Part shown: positions 26,176 to 35,558 of the stretch, in pieces
How the letters are laid out: every line of letters begins with the position of its first letter
How positions within the stretch are numbered: the first letter of the stretch is position 1
Position numbers and translations under genes: made by a program
Notes under the pieces: generated by a model
The model's database searches: none
Told to the model about the DNA's origin: nothing
What the model saw: the letters and a program-made list of their open reading frames with translations, nothing else
Source of the DNA: Cytobacillus dafuensis
Lineage (GTDB): Bacteria > Bacillota > Bacilli > Bacillales > Cytobacillaceae
NCBI RefSeq assembly: GCF_007995155.1
Contig: NZ_CP042593.1
Location: forward strand, 2,770,001 to 2,834,000
DNA: 64,000 nt
Direction: 5' to 3'

Positions 26176-27414
26176 TCAGGATGTCGGAATCGTAAAACTA
26201 AAAGTGGTTCCTTTCCCTTTCTCACTTTCCACTTTTATTTTTCCATTTAATTTTCTAATCGTACTATAAACCATCAGCATGCCGAGACCTGTTCCTTCTT
26301 TTTTCGTAGAGTAATACGGTCTTCCTAATTGCGTTATTTCTTCCTTTGTCATGCCGATTCCTGTGTCGGTAATTTTCACGACAACGGCCCTCTTTTCCTC
26401 GCTCACATCGATGGTTAGAGTTCCTCCTGTGTCTCTCATGGCTTCAATGGCGTTCTTAAATAAATTTATGAGACATTGCTGAATTTGATTTTTATCATAC
26501 CTCAGCTTTAAAGTGTTCCGAACACTTGATTGAATTTGTACATCATGCATATTGGCAAAAGGTGTCATAATATTCTTTATATATTCAGTTTCAGCTTCGA
26601 GATTGGAATATACCATGTTTTCGGATTGGGGCCTGGAAAAAGCTAAAAATTCACTTACAATGCCCTCAGCCCGTTTTAATTCAATTAATGAATATTCGAT
26701 ATACATTTTTTCCTCTTCCGTAATCGTCTGCGATTTGCCTAGTAGCTGCAGAAACCCATTCGTGACCGTAAGCGGATTTCTAATTTCATGTGCGACACTA
26801 GCTGCCAAATGACTGACCACATCTATTCTTTCCGACTGAAAAAGAAGATCTCGGGCCATATGATTGGCAATTATTTTTTCAATTAAAATCATAATAACGG
26901 CCATTACCAAAGCGTGTGTAAATAAAGTATGGACAACCAATGTCCAGTATTCCCTATCCAACGCATGAATAAAGGCAATAAGTGTCAAATCATAGAAGAT
27001 TGTCGTTGACATCGAGACAATGATTGCGCACAAGATTCGTTTTTTTGGTGGCTGTTTAATAAACCATTGATGACATAATGGAACGACAAACAAAATAATC
27101 GTTGAAAAAGCAAGGGATTGCAAAAACCCTTCGTTTCCAATGATAAATCGCGTTATATTTAAAACTATATAAAGCAGAAATGTATATCTGTAACCTACAT
27201 AAAGGGCGAAAATCAGGAAAGGAATATAGCGCATATCTACAATATAGCCAATTTCTAATTTGATCGGAAACACCATGCAGAGGACCATTGTAATAGCTGC
27301 AAAAACGAAAATGATGAATTTGTTATATGTAAAGGAACGGTATTCAAAAAATATGAGATAAATTAACACCGGAACAAGAAGGAAAAAGAAATTAATAAGT
27401 AAAGATTCTAACAC
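26176..27414 (-). CDS. Membrane sensor histidine kinase (LytS/KinB-like membrane region)
   Basis: 412 residues. About 190 N-terminal residues form five or six membrane helices with a DMRYIPFLIFALYVGYRYTF segment as in 5TM-Lyt-type sensors. Then come the phospho-acceptor H box SVAHEIRNPLTVTNGFLQLL and an ATPase domain with NLFKNAIEAM, DTGIGMTKEE and STKKEGTGLGMLMV. No response-regulator gene is adjacent, which is usual for sporulation phosphorelay kinases of the KinB kind, so it may feed Spo0F. The signal is unknown. Confidence 0.87.
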   Translation of the reverse strand: MLESLLINFFFLLVPVLIYLIFFEYRSFTYNKFIIFVFAAITMVLCMVFPIKLEIGYIVDMRYIPFLIFALYVGYRYTFLLYIVLNITRFIIGNEGFLQSLAFSTIILFVVPLCHQWFIKQPPKKRILCAIIVSMSTTIFYDLTLIAFIHALDREYWTLVVHTLFTHALVMAVIMILIEKIIANHMARDLLFQSERIDVVSHLAASVAHEIRNPLTVTNGFLQLLGKSQTITEEEKMYIEYSLIELKRAEGIVSEFLAFSRPQSENMVYSNLEAETEYIKNIMTPFANMHDVQIQSSVRNTLKLRYDKNQIQQCLINLFKNAIEAMRDTGGTLTIDVSEEKRAVVVKITDTGIGMTKEEITQLGRPYYSTKKEGTGLGMLMVYSTIRKLNGKIKVESEKGKGTTFSFTIPTS

Positions 27415-27680
27415 AAGATGCTCCTTTCAAAATCGTCGCAAATAGATTTCAATCATGACTATTATAGCAATTTTCGAATGGGAAAGTTACATATAATTTA
27501 CCAGTACTAACATAGTGGTAATGATTTACAAGTTAGCCGATCCAACGCAGGGAAATTTATGTGCAAAAGATTGAAAGCAATTATATAGTAAAGTATTTTT
27601 CTCAATAAGCTTCTAAAGTCATTCCAACAATATATAACGAGAGAGTTTTAAGGATGAATCATTATGAAAAAGGTGGTTAA

Positions 27681-28281
27681 ATGTTGAAAATGATAAATAT
27701 TAGTGAAGACGTAAGGGGAAAGCAATATAAACAATTAATAGATTTACTTTCGAGAGAATGTAATCGTTTTGCTTTTGTAGAAAATAGACAATTGATGGCT
27801 AGTGAAGAAGAACGTCTTGCATACGTTGAAGGTTAAATAGCTGAGATTGTAGAACATCTTATTGAAAGGAAGATTCAAAAGGAATGGGAAACGACAAAAC
27901 TTTGTGAAGATACAGCTTATGTTTATCGCAGATTAACGGGCTGTAAGACCCCCACTTCAAGAAGTTGAATTAAGAAAAATTTCTAAGTGGGGGATCAACA
28001 GCCCGTAAAGGCCCGATTGGTTCAACTAACAATCAGTGGGGGATGAAGGAAAACCCCCACTGATTGAAGTTTCACTTTATTATTTTCGATTAAATAACAT
28101 TACAAGAGAATTTTTAAAAGACCGTAGTAATTCTCTTTTTGGTTGGATAAGTCCCGAATTACCAGAAAGACTTAATGTTTTACAAAAATGATAAGTGCGT
28201 ATTTGCTACGTGTTCACATGAAGGTTTCTTTATGGTCGAGGAATCAATATGGAATCGTTTTTTATTGGAAGGCTATGTTTA
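27681..28281 (+). pseudogene. Unknown gene disrupted by a MITE-like element
   Basis: A good start (AGGTGG, then ATG at 27681) opens NISEDVRGKQYKQLIDLLSR, which hits an in-frame TAA at about 27835, continues as EIVEHLIERKIQKEWE to CEDTAYV at the border of the repeat (27922-28079), then resumes after it as NITREFLKDRSNSLFGWISP and, after a further shift, CVFATCSHEGFFMVEESIWN, ending at 28281. The two sides clearly belong to one former protein of about 150 residues whose family I do not recognise. Inactive through a stop, the insertion and a frameshift. Confidence 0.6.
27922..28079 (+). repeat. MITE-like palindromic repeat, copy C (full length)
   Basis: 158 bases with the same ends as copy A (TTTATCGCAGATTAACGGGC on the left, GAAGTTTCACTTTA on the right). 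It contains two nested palindromes: ACCCCCACTT / AAGTGGGGGATC and ATCAGTGGGGG / CCCCCACTGAT. It interrupts a coding frame, which shows the element is or was mobile. Confidence 0.8.
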
Positions 28282-28345
28282 ATTCACCCGAAAATTACTA
28301 GTGTTAGAGATCTACACTAATAGTATAACAGAGCCAAAAATTTTA

Positions 28346-28372
28346 AAGCCCCTGCTCAAAAAGCAAGGGCTT
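28346..28372. terminator. Hairpin terminator after the HD-GYP gene
   Basis: AAGCCCCTGCT / AGCAAGGGCTT stem with one mismatch and a short AT-rich flank, 34 bases beyond the stop codon. Confidence 0.5.
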
Positions 28373-28405
28373 GATTCATCAATTTAACTATCCTATTTAT
28401 AAGAA

Positions 28406-29512
28406 TTACAACAATGCATCCGCCTCTACAATCTCAACAGTCAAATGCTCATTTGCAGCTAAATCGATTTCATAAGGGCTTACTTCCTGGTTTTCTTCAC
28501 CCTTTATTATCCTAATTTCTGGTCGGCCAACGGCATTAAAATTATATTTCGAGACGATGCCCGTTCTTCCATCATTTAATTTAACTGTCAACCCTGGAGG
28601 ATAGATGGCAATACTGTTTTTAAACATATGAATCTGCTTGCTATCAAATTGTGTTCCATTACCGCTATATAGGATTTCAATCCCCTTATGCGGTAACACC
28701 GGTTTGCGGTATTCACGATGGCTTGTAACATCATCAAATACATCTGCAACACTTATGATCTTTGCGTATTTATGTATTTCATTACTCTTTAACCCTCTTG
28801 GATATCCTGTTCCATCAATTCTTTCATGATGCTGCAGTGCACAATGTGATACTGTGAGTGGAATCTCGTGAATCTTTTTGAGATGGTTGAATCCTAATTC
28901 ACAATGTGATTTGATTTGCTCATATTCTTCATCTGTCAATTTTCCTGGCTTATTTAATATTTCATTTGGGATATATATTTTCCCTATATCATGCAGCATA
29001 GCACCTAAACCGATCTCTTCAATATTCTTAAGAGGCAATCCGTTTTCTATTGCCAGCTGACAAGCATATATGGTTACGTTCAAACTATGAGTATACACAT
29101 GGTTTTCATGCACCTTTGTCGTTGCTAATAAATTGAGTGCCGTTCGATTTTCATTTAAACAGCTTAATATATCTTTAAAAATCTTTTGCATACTGCGAAC
29201 GGCTCTGCTAGACTTCACCATTTTTTCTAATTTTGATTTGTGTGAATTTAGCCCTGCAATATCATCCAATCCTGATGTAATAATACTAGCTGCTTCTACA
29301 CGTAATTCCTCAGGAATAGCATCTACTATTTCGATGCCTTCAGACATGTCATCCTCAATATATATGGTATAGACATTAAATTTCTTTAATTTTTCTATCA
29401 AACTATCTGTTAGATAGGTCCCCTTGGATAGAAGAACTCTTCCATTGTCACGGTAAATCGATTTTCCTATTCTAGTTCCAGTTGTACATCCATCCAATTT
29501 AATTAAACGCAT
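28406..29512 (-). CDS. HD-GYP domain phosphodiesterase
   Basis: 368-residue cytosolic protein expected to hydrolyse cyclic di-GMP. The N-terminal 110 residues form a small regulatory domain. The HD-GYP core shows LGAMLHDIGKIYIPNEILNK near 165 and SHCALQHHERIDGTGYPRGL near 220, the complete metal- and GYP-motif set, then ISVADVFDDVTSHREYRKP. About 80 residues follow as a C-terminal beta-rich extension (PPGLTVKLNDGRTGIVSKYN). It is a single gene with a hairpin downstream. Candidate processes are motility or biofilm control, both represented in this window. Confidence 0.9.
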   Translation of the reverse strand: MRLIKLDGCTTGTRIGKSIYRDNGRVLLSKGTYLTDSLIEKLKKFNVYTIYIEDDMSEGIEIVDAIPEELRVEAASIITSGLDDIAGLNSHKSKLEKMVKSSRAVRSMQKIFKDILSCLNENRTALNLLATTKVHENHVYTHSLNVTIYACQLAIENGLPLKNIEEIGLGAMLHDIGKIYIPNEILNKPGKLTDEEYEQIKSHCELGFNHLKKIHEIPLTVSHCALQHHERIDGTGYPRGLKSNEIHKYAKIISVADVFDDVTSHREYRKPVLPHKGIEILYSGNGTQFDSKQIHMFKNSIAIYPPGLTVKLNDGRTGIVSKYNFNAVGRPEIRIIKGEENQEVSPYEIDLAANEHLTVEIVEADALL

Positions 29513-29790
29513 TTTTCGTTCTTCTCCAGTTTTATGTATACTTATTTAAGTTAAAGAAACTATCTACCTATATCTTTCAAACTACTCTTAGTTAAATGAT
29601 ACTAAAGTTTCCGAAACAATTGTATCGAATTATGATATTTCGTGTAAAAAAATATAACTTTTGCACAATTTATTGTCAAACTTTTTTTATCGAAAAGGCT
29701 CTGTTAAAGAATAATGTTGATTTTTGATACCTTAAGAAACTTGATATAATTATATAAGAACAAACATTGGGATGGTGTAAAGGGATTATG

Positions 29791-30270
29791 ATGAAAAAAT
29801 ATATTCCGCTTGTGTTAATTTGTTTCACTTTAATATTATCAGCTTGTACCCAAAACGAAGAAGATACACAGGAATATTCAGGGATTATTAGTGATGGTAA
29901 AGTTTTGGGATATGAGTACACCATAACAAAAGAGCAAAACACATTTTCTTGGCAGGTTGGTTACAAAGGAGATATAACTATTATCGAAGAAAGTATCGAC
30001 AATGAAGATGAATTACAAAATTTTATGATGGCTGTAAGTAATATTGAAGCGGTATTTACTAAACTAATCCTATCGTTATCATACTTTATAATTGTTGCGG
30101 TAATATCATTTTTCCTATACAAGAGGAACAGAAAAATACTTAAAGATGGTGGAGCAATTGTAGCTGTATTATCAGGTATTATTGCATTATTTATTGCCTT
30201 TGATGCATCATTTGATTTAAATAGTGCACTACAAGATGCAAAATTTCACTACCTAAGGCTAACGAATTGA
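29791..30270 (+). CDS. Small lipoprotein with two membrane segments
   Basis: About 160 residues. Starts MKKYIPLVLICFTLILSAC, a lipoprotein signal with the cysteine at 19, then an acidic extracellular stretch (QNEEDTQEYSG) and two hydrophobic segments (LSYFIIVAVISFFLY and AIVAVLSGIIALFIAF) separated by a basic loop. AAAGGG lies before tandem ATGs at 29788 and 29791. I do not recognise the family and no neighbour gives a clue. A GGGAAACC/GGTTTCCC hairpin follows about 10 bases after the stop. Confidence 0.65.
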   Translation: MKKYIPLVLICFTLILSACTQNEEDTQEYSGIISDGKVLGYEYTITKEQNTFSWQVGYKGDITIIEESIDNEDELQNFMMAVSNIEAVFTKLILSLSYFIIVAVISFFLYKRNRKILKDGGAIVAVLSGIIALFIAFDASFDLNSALQDAKFHYLRLTN

Positions 30271-30344
30271 GAAAATTGGGGAAACCTGTAGAAATTGGGT
30301 TTCCCATAAACCTTGCTTAATATCAACATTTAATTTTAATAGAG

Positions 30345-30376
30345 CCATAAAAAAAAAGCCCTCTTCACGAGGACTT
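30345..30376 (-). terminator. Terminator overlapping the end of helD
   Basis: AGTCCTC / GAGGGCT stem around a GTGA loop followed on the minus strand by T9. The stop codon of the helicase lies inside the stem. Confidence 0.7.
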
Positions 30377-32698
30377 TACCTGCAAATAATCACTGCTATT
30401 CTCTAATAATGGACTGATTTTTCCAGCTGAAAAGATATGAAGCTCATGCATGGCCCGTGTACAAGCTGTATAAAACAGCCTGCGCTCACTCTCTTTGCCG
30501 TAGCTTCTTTCAGATGCATCGTAAATGATGACTGCATCGAATTCGATGCCCTTAGCTAAATAAGAAGGGATCACGAGTACACCTTTTTCAAATGAAACCG
30601 TTCCTTTCTCCATCAAGCGGACAGGTAAATCCGCCTTAATAGTGGAGTACACTTCCGCACTTTCCTTCGATGTCTTGCAAATAATTGCTATTGTTTGATG
30701 CCCGCTTCTCTTTAGGTCTTTTACCTTTTCTATGACGGAAGGAATTAATCTTTCTTTTTTTACTATGGTTAAAGTAGGTCTATTTCCATCTCGGTTAAAT
30801 GGTTCGATCTGTTGACCATTCTTTAATAATGATTTTGTAAACTCTACAATTGGCCGAGTGGAACGATAGCTTCTTGTTAAGACGATTGTTTCCTTTTCAC
30901 ATTCATCTATGTCAACAGCGGCCATGACATCCTCTTCCTGTGAATGGGTATAGATGCCTTGATTGATATCACCAAGCAGCGTCATTTTACTTTTTGGAAA
31001 TAATTGCTGGATATAGGCAAATTGAAAAGGTGTGTAATCTTGGGCTTCGTCTATAAAAACGTGGCGAATGGATGTGTGAGCTTTTTTCCCTTCAATTCGG
31101 TCCTTTAAATACACAAACGGAGTCGCATCTTCGTAGCTCATTTCCATAGAATTCAGCCTGCTTAATGTGTTTGCACATATGTCTTCCCAGCTTATTGCAG
31201 CTCCTAATTCCGCCTTTTCGAGTATGTCACAATTAAATAGCTGTTTATAGATCCCTATAAAATCGATAAACTTTTTGTTTTTTACCTGTTTGATGATCGG
31301 ATTATAATATCTGCTAACCAAAATTTCAGAAAGCAGCTTTTCTTCCTGTTCAAAATCATCAAATGTGTATTTATCTGATCGTTTTTCACTTTGAAGCCTT
31401 TTAAAAACATCCACATAATCCTCTTTATCTAAAAATTGGATTTCTTCCCTCACCCAATCCTGCTTTTTCTCTGCTTTTTTTCGTTTTTTCAATTCTCTTA
31501 ATAACCACTCCTGTAAAAGCTGGATCCGGTCAGGAAGGGATATATTCTGCGCAAAGGAATAAAATTTTTCTCGAATTTGATCTTTGGAAATAAGCAGTTT
31601 CTTCCTTAACTTTATATCCTTAAATTGCATTCCTTCTGTACTTAAGTACTGAATATAGCGATCGATTATTTCTTTAAATTGGAGACTAGATTTTAGACGG
31701 ATATTATGAACCCTTCTATCATATTCCTTTGATTTATCCTCATTAAGGAGATATTCTAATTGCTGAAAGGAGTCTTCTAGCTTTAGAGCCCCTCCCACAC
31801 GGTGATTTAAATACTCAAAATAAGTCGTTTGCTGCATGTTCTCCTCACCTAATTCAGGAAGAACAGTGGCAACATAACTATTAAATAAAGGATTTGGAGA
31901 AAAAAGCATGATATTTTGAGAAGATAAAATTCCTCGATATCGGTATAACAAATAGGCTACCCGCTGTAAGGCGGCTGATGTTTTTCCACTTCCGGCAACC
32001 CCTTGGACAATCAATAGCTTGCTTTTTTCATTTCGAATGATTTGATTTTGTTCTTTTTGAATGGTTGCAACAATGCTTTTCATTTGTGTATTCGCATTGT
32101 TTCCTAATGCTTCCTGAAGAATTTGGTCGCCAATCGTGACACCCGTATCAAACATGCCAACAATTTCGCTATTACGAATAATAAATTGGCGTTTTAGCTT
32201 CATCTCCCCTTCAATCATTCCTTCAGGTGTCTCATATTTTGCAATTCCTGGCGCGTAATCATAATAAAGACTTGATATCGGTGCCCTCCAGTCATAGATT
32301 AGAAAATTTTCATTTTCCTTATCCATAAAAGAGGTGATTCCAATGTAAATGGATTCGTCAGAAGGATCTCCTTCTTCCTCAAAATCCACTCGTCCGAAAT
32401 AAGGAGAGTTCTTTAATCTGGACAATGTTTTAATTTGTCGGTCCAATTGCTTTTCGCTTCTTTCCCGTTCTAAAAGCAGTTCTGTCTGCTGCTTAATACT
32501 AAAAAAAGTTTCATCGATATCATCCGGTCCATCCATATTAACCGTCACGTCATCCCAAAATGTTCTTCGAATTTCAAGAGCATCAGAACTTACTTTTTTA
32601 ACATGTTGAGTTAAGCTGTCTATTTTTTGTTGAATTTCTTCGGCAATGAAATGGACCCTCTTCTGCTCAATTTGGTTATCCTGTTGTTCTCTACTCAT
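30365..32698 (-). CDS. helD: HelD-type RNA polymerase recycling helicase
   Basis: 777-residue superfamily 1 (UvrD/Rep-like) ATPase that, in Bacillus, binds stalled RNA polymerase and releases it from DNA. The N-terminal 150 residues are a coiled-coil arm (KRVHFIAEEIQQKIDSLTQH) followed by the SPYFGRVDFEEEG region specific to HelD. Walker A is VQGVAGSGKTSAALQRVAYL near 235, Walker B HVFIDEAQDYTPFQ near 550, motif III LGDINQGIY, and the C-terminal motif VIIYDASERSYGKESERRLF. Length and arm match HelD rather than UvrD or PcrA. Single gene with its own terminator. Confidence 0.9.
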   Translation of the reverse strand: MSREQQDNQIEQKRVHFIAEEIQQKIDSLTQHVKKVSSDALEIRRTFWDDVTVNMDGPDDIDETFFSIKQQTELLLERERSEKQLDRQIKTLSRLKNSPYFGRVDFEEEGDPSDESIYIGITSFMDKENENFLIYDWRAPISSLYYDYAPGIAKYETPEGMIEGEMKLKRQFIIRNSEIVGMFDTGVTIGDQILQEALGNNANTQMKSIVATIQKEQNQIIRNEKSKLLIVQGVAGSGKTSAALQRVAYLLYRYRGILSSQNIMLFSPNPLFNSYVATVLPELGEENMQQTTYFEYLNHRVGGALKLEDSFQQLEYLLNEDKSKEYDRRVHNIRLKSSLQFKEIIDRYIQYLSTEGMQFKDIKLRKKLLISKDQIREKFYSFAQNISLPDRIQLLQEWLLRELKKRKKAEKKQDWVREEIQFLDKEDYVDVFKRLQSEKRSDKYTFDDFEQEEKLLSEILVSRYYNPIIKQVKNKKFIDFIGIYKQLFNCDILEKAELGAAISWEDICANTLSRLNSMEMSYEDATPFVYLKDRIEGKKAHTSIRHVFIDEAQDYTPFQFAYIQQLFPKSKMTLLGDINQGIYTHSQEEDVMAAVDIDECEKETIVLTRSYRSTRPIVEFTKSLLKNGQQIEPFNRDGNRPTLTIVKKERLIPSVIEKVKDLKRSGHQTIAIICKTSKESAEVYSTIKADLPVRLMEKGTVSFEKGVLVIPSYLAKGIEFDAVIIYDASERSYGKESERRLFYTACTRAMHELHIFSAGKISPLLENSSDYLQVKSS

Positions 32699-32906
32699 GA
32701 AATCACTCCTAATGATTTTTTTAGCCGCTGCTTGACAGTAGATTTTTTTTGTGTTAATGTTAATATAGGATATTTATTTAATAACATAATTGATATACAA
32801 AAAAGGCTACAGCGTTTTTCATTCTAGCATGCAATGGCTGGAAATGCAAGGCTGTTTTTTGTGTTTTATGAAAATCTATGATTGCATTAGAATATATATA
32901 CGTATT

Positions 32907-32953
32907 AAAAAGCCGTAAAGTCTTAATATCACATAGACTTTACGGCTTTTTTT
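32907..32953. terminator. Bidirectional terminator
   Basis: AAAAAGCCGTAAAGTCT pairs with AGACTTTACGGCTTTTT; A and T runs on both sides. It lies just after the end of the broken alcohol dehydrogenase gene. Confidence 0.85.
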
Positions 32954-32960
32954 GATCCCG

Positions 32961-34160
32961 CTACTCTTTAATAACCTCATATAATTTGTTCATATCCTCT
33001 CTCCCCAATATCTTAGGCACAGGATAAAGCGGATTCGCTTCTTTCAATGCACGCTCAATCATTAAGGGAATATCTTTATCTTTTATGCCGCGAACTTTCT
33101 TTGGAATTTCCATGCTTTCATTTAATTTTTTTATTGCTACTATAAAATAAGCTGCTTTTTGTTGCTCACTTTCACCGTGCTTGCCTATCCCGATCAAGTC
33201 AGCTAATTCAGCTAAAGGTTTATGAACGGACTTGCCATAATACTCTAAGACATAAGGCAAGATAATGGCATTGGCAAGCCCATGAGGGACATTATAAAAT
33301 CCTCCAAGTGTATGTGCAATGGCATGAACATTTCCAACATAGGCACGCGTAAATGCCAATCCTGCTAAATAGGCAGCTTTTTGCATATTCGTTCGCGCCA
33401 TTAAATTTGACCCGTTTGAATAGGCTTCATAAATATTTTCAAAAATAAGCTGTATCGCTTCTCTGCTAAATTCTTTTGTTTCTTACGTATTACTGCGGCC
33501 GATATACGCCTCTATCGCATGAGTCAGCGCATCAATCCCTGTTGTGGAAGTAATATGTGGAGGCAGATTAATCGTTAGGATAGGGTCAAGTACAGCAAAA
33601 TGCGGGATGAGTGCCATATCATTGATAGCATATTTTTCGTGCGTCTCGCTGTTGGTAATGACTGCTGCAACCATCGCTTCACTGCCTGTACCTGCCGTTG
33701 TTGGCACAGCACACAGGAAAGGGATTTGCTTTCTTATCTTTAATACTCCCCTCATTTGAGGTATACTCAAATGTGGTTTTGCCACACGCGCCCCTACTCC
33801 TTTTGCACAATCCATTGGGGAACCGCCTCCGAAAGCGATAATTCCTTCACAATGATTGGCGTTATACATTTCCAATGCCTCTTCAATATGGGTAATCGTT
33901 GGATTTGGAGCTGTGTTATCGTATAGGGCAAATGATATCCCTTCACTCTCAAGATAGATTAGAAGATTTTCCATTAATCCAGGTGATGTAATCCCTTTGT
34001 CCGAAACAATTAATACTCTATTAACTCCTCTGTTTTTTATAAGCTTCGGAAGCTGACTCAAGCAATTTTCTCCTTCTATCAACTCTGGTTTACGCCATGG
34101 CAGAAAGTGAGAAGTGACTCTGAACATGGCTTGATATGTTCTACAATACAATTTGTACAT
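32961..34160 (-). pseudogene. Iron-containing alcohol dehydrogenase with an in-frame stop
   Basis: Two frames (34160-33483 and 33401-32961) are in the same phase, separated only by a TAA at 33483-33485. Read through, they give a 399-residue group III alcohol dehydrogenase of normal length: GGGSPMDCAKGVGARVA (NAD and metal region), VPTTAGTGSEAMVAAVI, DALTHAIEAYI and the metal ligands in VHAIAHTLGGFYNVPHG. All catalytic motifs are intact except for the stop after YIGRSNT. The enzyme would reduce aldehydes to alcohols with NADH, a function missing from the microcompartment operon. Probably a recent nonsense mutation, or an error. Confidence 0.8.
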
Positions 34161-34318
34161 ATCTTTGCCCCGCTTTTGAAAAAATGTTTTACATTAATAA
34201 TACTATATTCACAGATTTCTATCTATTCAGAACATTAAGGGTGCATGCCATTATTCTCGTTCTCACCTTCATCCATCCTCTGAATACAATAGGTAAAAAC
34301 CTAAAAGGATGGAGAAGT

Positions 34319-34939
34319 ATGCCTGTTTCATTTCCTGTGAAAATTGATACAGTAACATTTAGGATCGGTCCAAAAAAGATCATTTATTATCCTGAGGTTA
34401 AAGGAATGAAAAATATAACATTTGAAAGAATCATAAATCAGACAATCTCCTCTGTCACTCAGCAGCTTATCAATCAGCAAGTTGGAAATATGCCGACAAC
34501 CGTTGAGGAAATGATTGGGTATTATGAAATTAAAAATAACCAGCGCGAGGTTCTTAGCCTATCCCTCTCCAATTATACTTACCACTATCATGCTGCCCAT
34601 GGGATGACGTATATCAAGTCATTAACATTTGACCTGCAAAAGGAAAAGCTTTATGAACTTAAAGACTTATTTAAACCTAGAAGTGATTATGTTAACAGGC
34701 TTTCAAGCTTAATTAGTGAACAAATTAATCAACGCAATATTCAGCTTCTTAACAGCTTTACAAAAATTAAGCCCAACCAAGACTTTTATATTGCAGATAA
34801 AACCCTAGTGATCTATTTTCAGCTTTACGAAATCACTCCATATGCTTATGGTTTTCCGATGTTTCCGATTTCAGTTTATGATATACAAAATATCATTGAC
34901 GAAAACGGCCCTCTTGGACGCATGGCTGTTAACAATTAA
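34319..34939 (+). CDS. DUF3298-type (RsiV-like extracellular fold) protein
   Basis: 206 residues from the ATG at 34319, which has AAAGGATGGAGAAG upstream. It contains ERIINQTISSVTQQLINQQV, the HYHAAHGMTYIKSLTFDLQK segment and the ELKDLFKPRSDYVNRLSSLI segment shared with DUF3298 domains, the fold of the lysozyme-sensing part of RsiV. No signal peptide or membrane helix is evident from this start, so it may be cytosolic, or the true start may differ. Function unknown. A terminator follows at 35036. Confidence 0.75.
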   Translation: MPVSFPVKIDTVTFRIGPKKIIYYPEVKGMKNITFERIINQTISSVTQQLINQQVGNMPTTVEEMIGYYEIKNNQREVLSLSLSNYTYHYHAAHGMTYIKSLTFDLQKEKLYELKDLFKPRSDYVNRLSSLISEQINQRNIQLLNSFTKIKPNQDFYIADKTLVIYFQLYEITPYAYGFPMFPISVYDIQNIIDENGPLGRMAVNN

Positions 34940-35035
34940 TGACTATATTCTTACCTATTTAAACTAATTGGAGCAATAGTCCGTACTAAAAAGTAAAGAA
35001 ATTTAATAAAAAATAGAATATAAGACATAGTTTAT

Positions 35036-35058
35036 ACCTCTTAATTTGAGGTTTTTTA
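35036..35058 (+). terminator. Terminator after the DUF3298 gene
   Basis: Short stem ACCTC / GAGGT with a seven-base loop and T6 run on the plus strand. Confidence 0.6.
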
Positions 35059-35558
35059 TGTAGTTCTCAATATTTCAACTGTTGTCTTTTGAAAAAAAGT
35101 TCTTACTAAGACTCCTGTCCCCCCCTCTCGATCGACCTTCTAAATTTCAACAATCAGATGTAAGTTCTTTACCGATTGTAATAGAGCAATTGTACGCCAT
35201 AATAAAAAAGTCATTTACTATGTTTCCAAATTAATCCTTTTCCAAAAGATATGTCCCCTCATGAGCAGACGAATCTTAAACTTAAGTATCTGTTCGTTCA
35301 AAATAGCTGGTGCACCACTGGCAAATGGACCTACAAATTCACCGAATAAACCATCGATAGCAAAGGTTTTCTATTTACGAGTCAAGATAACCGCATTTTC
35401 CTACGGTACCCCAATAAGAAATTACGAGAGTTACGTTAGGAATATCGTTTGTATTTTTAGGAACAGAATTCAGTAACTTCTACAAATATTAACAACTTAT
35501 CTCTAAAATGCTTAACATTTAAGAGATTAGTTGTATTCGAGGCTTGACTAGCATCTGT
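35059..35558. other. Intergenic region with an eroded minus-strand frame
   Basis: About 500 bases without an intact gene. On the minus strand (about 35260-35350) FAIDGLFGEFVGPFASGAPA reads like part of a real protein but is hemmed in by stops; I cannot identify it. Confidence 0.35.

Noticed and set aside
32961-34160. Recoding (stop readthrough) in the alcohol dehydrogenase
   Set aside because: The stop is TAA, which is not used for selenocysteine, and no readthrough signal is seen; simple inactivation is enough.
35260-35480. Plus-strand 71-codon frame between the DUF3298 and EamA genes
   Set aside because: No ribosome binding site and no family-like composition; the minus strand shows a fragment that reads more like protein but is interrupted.
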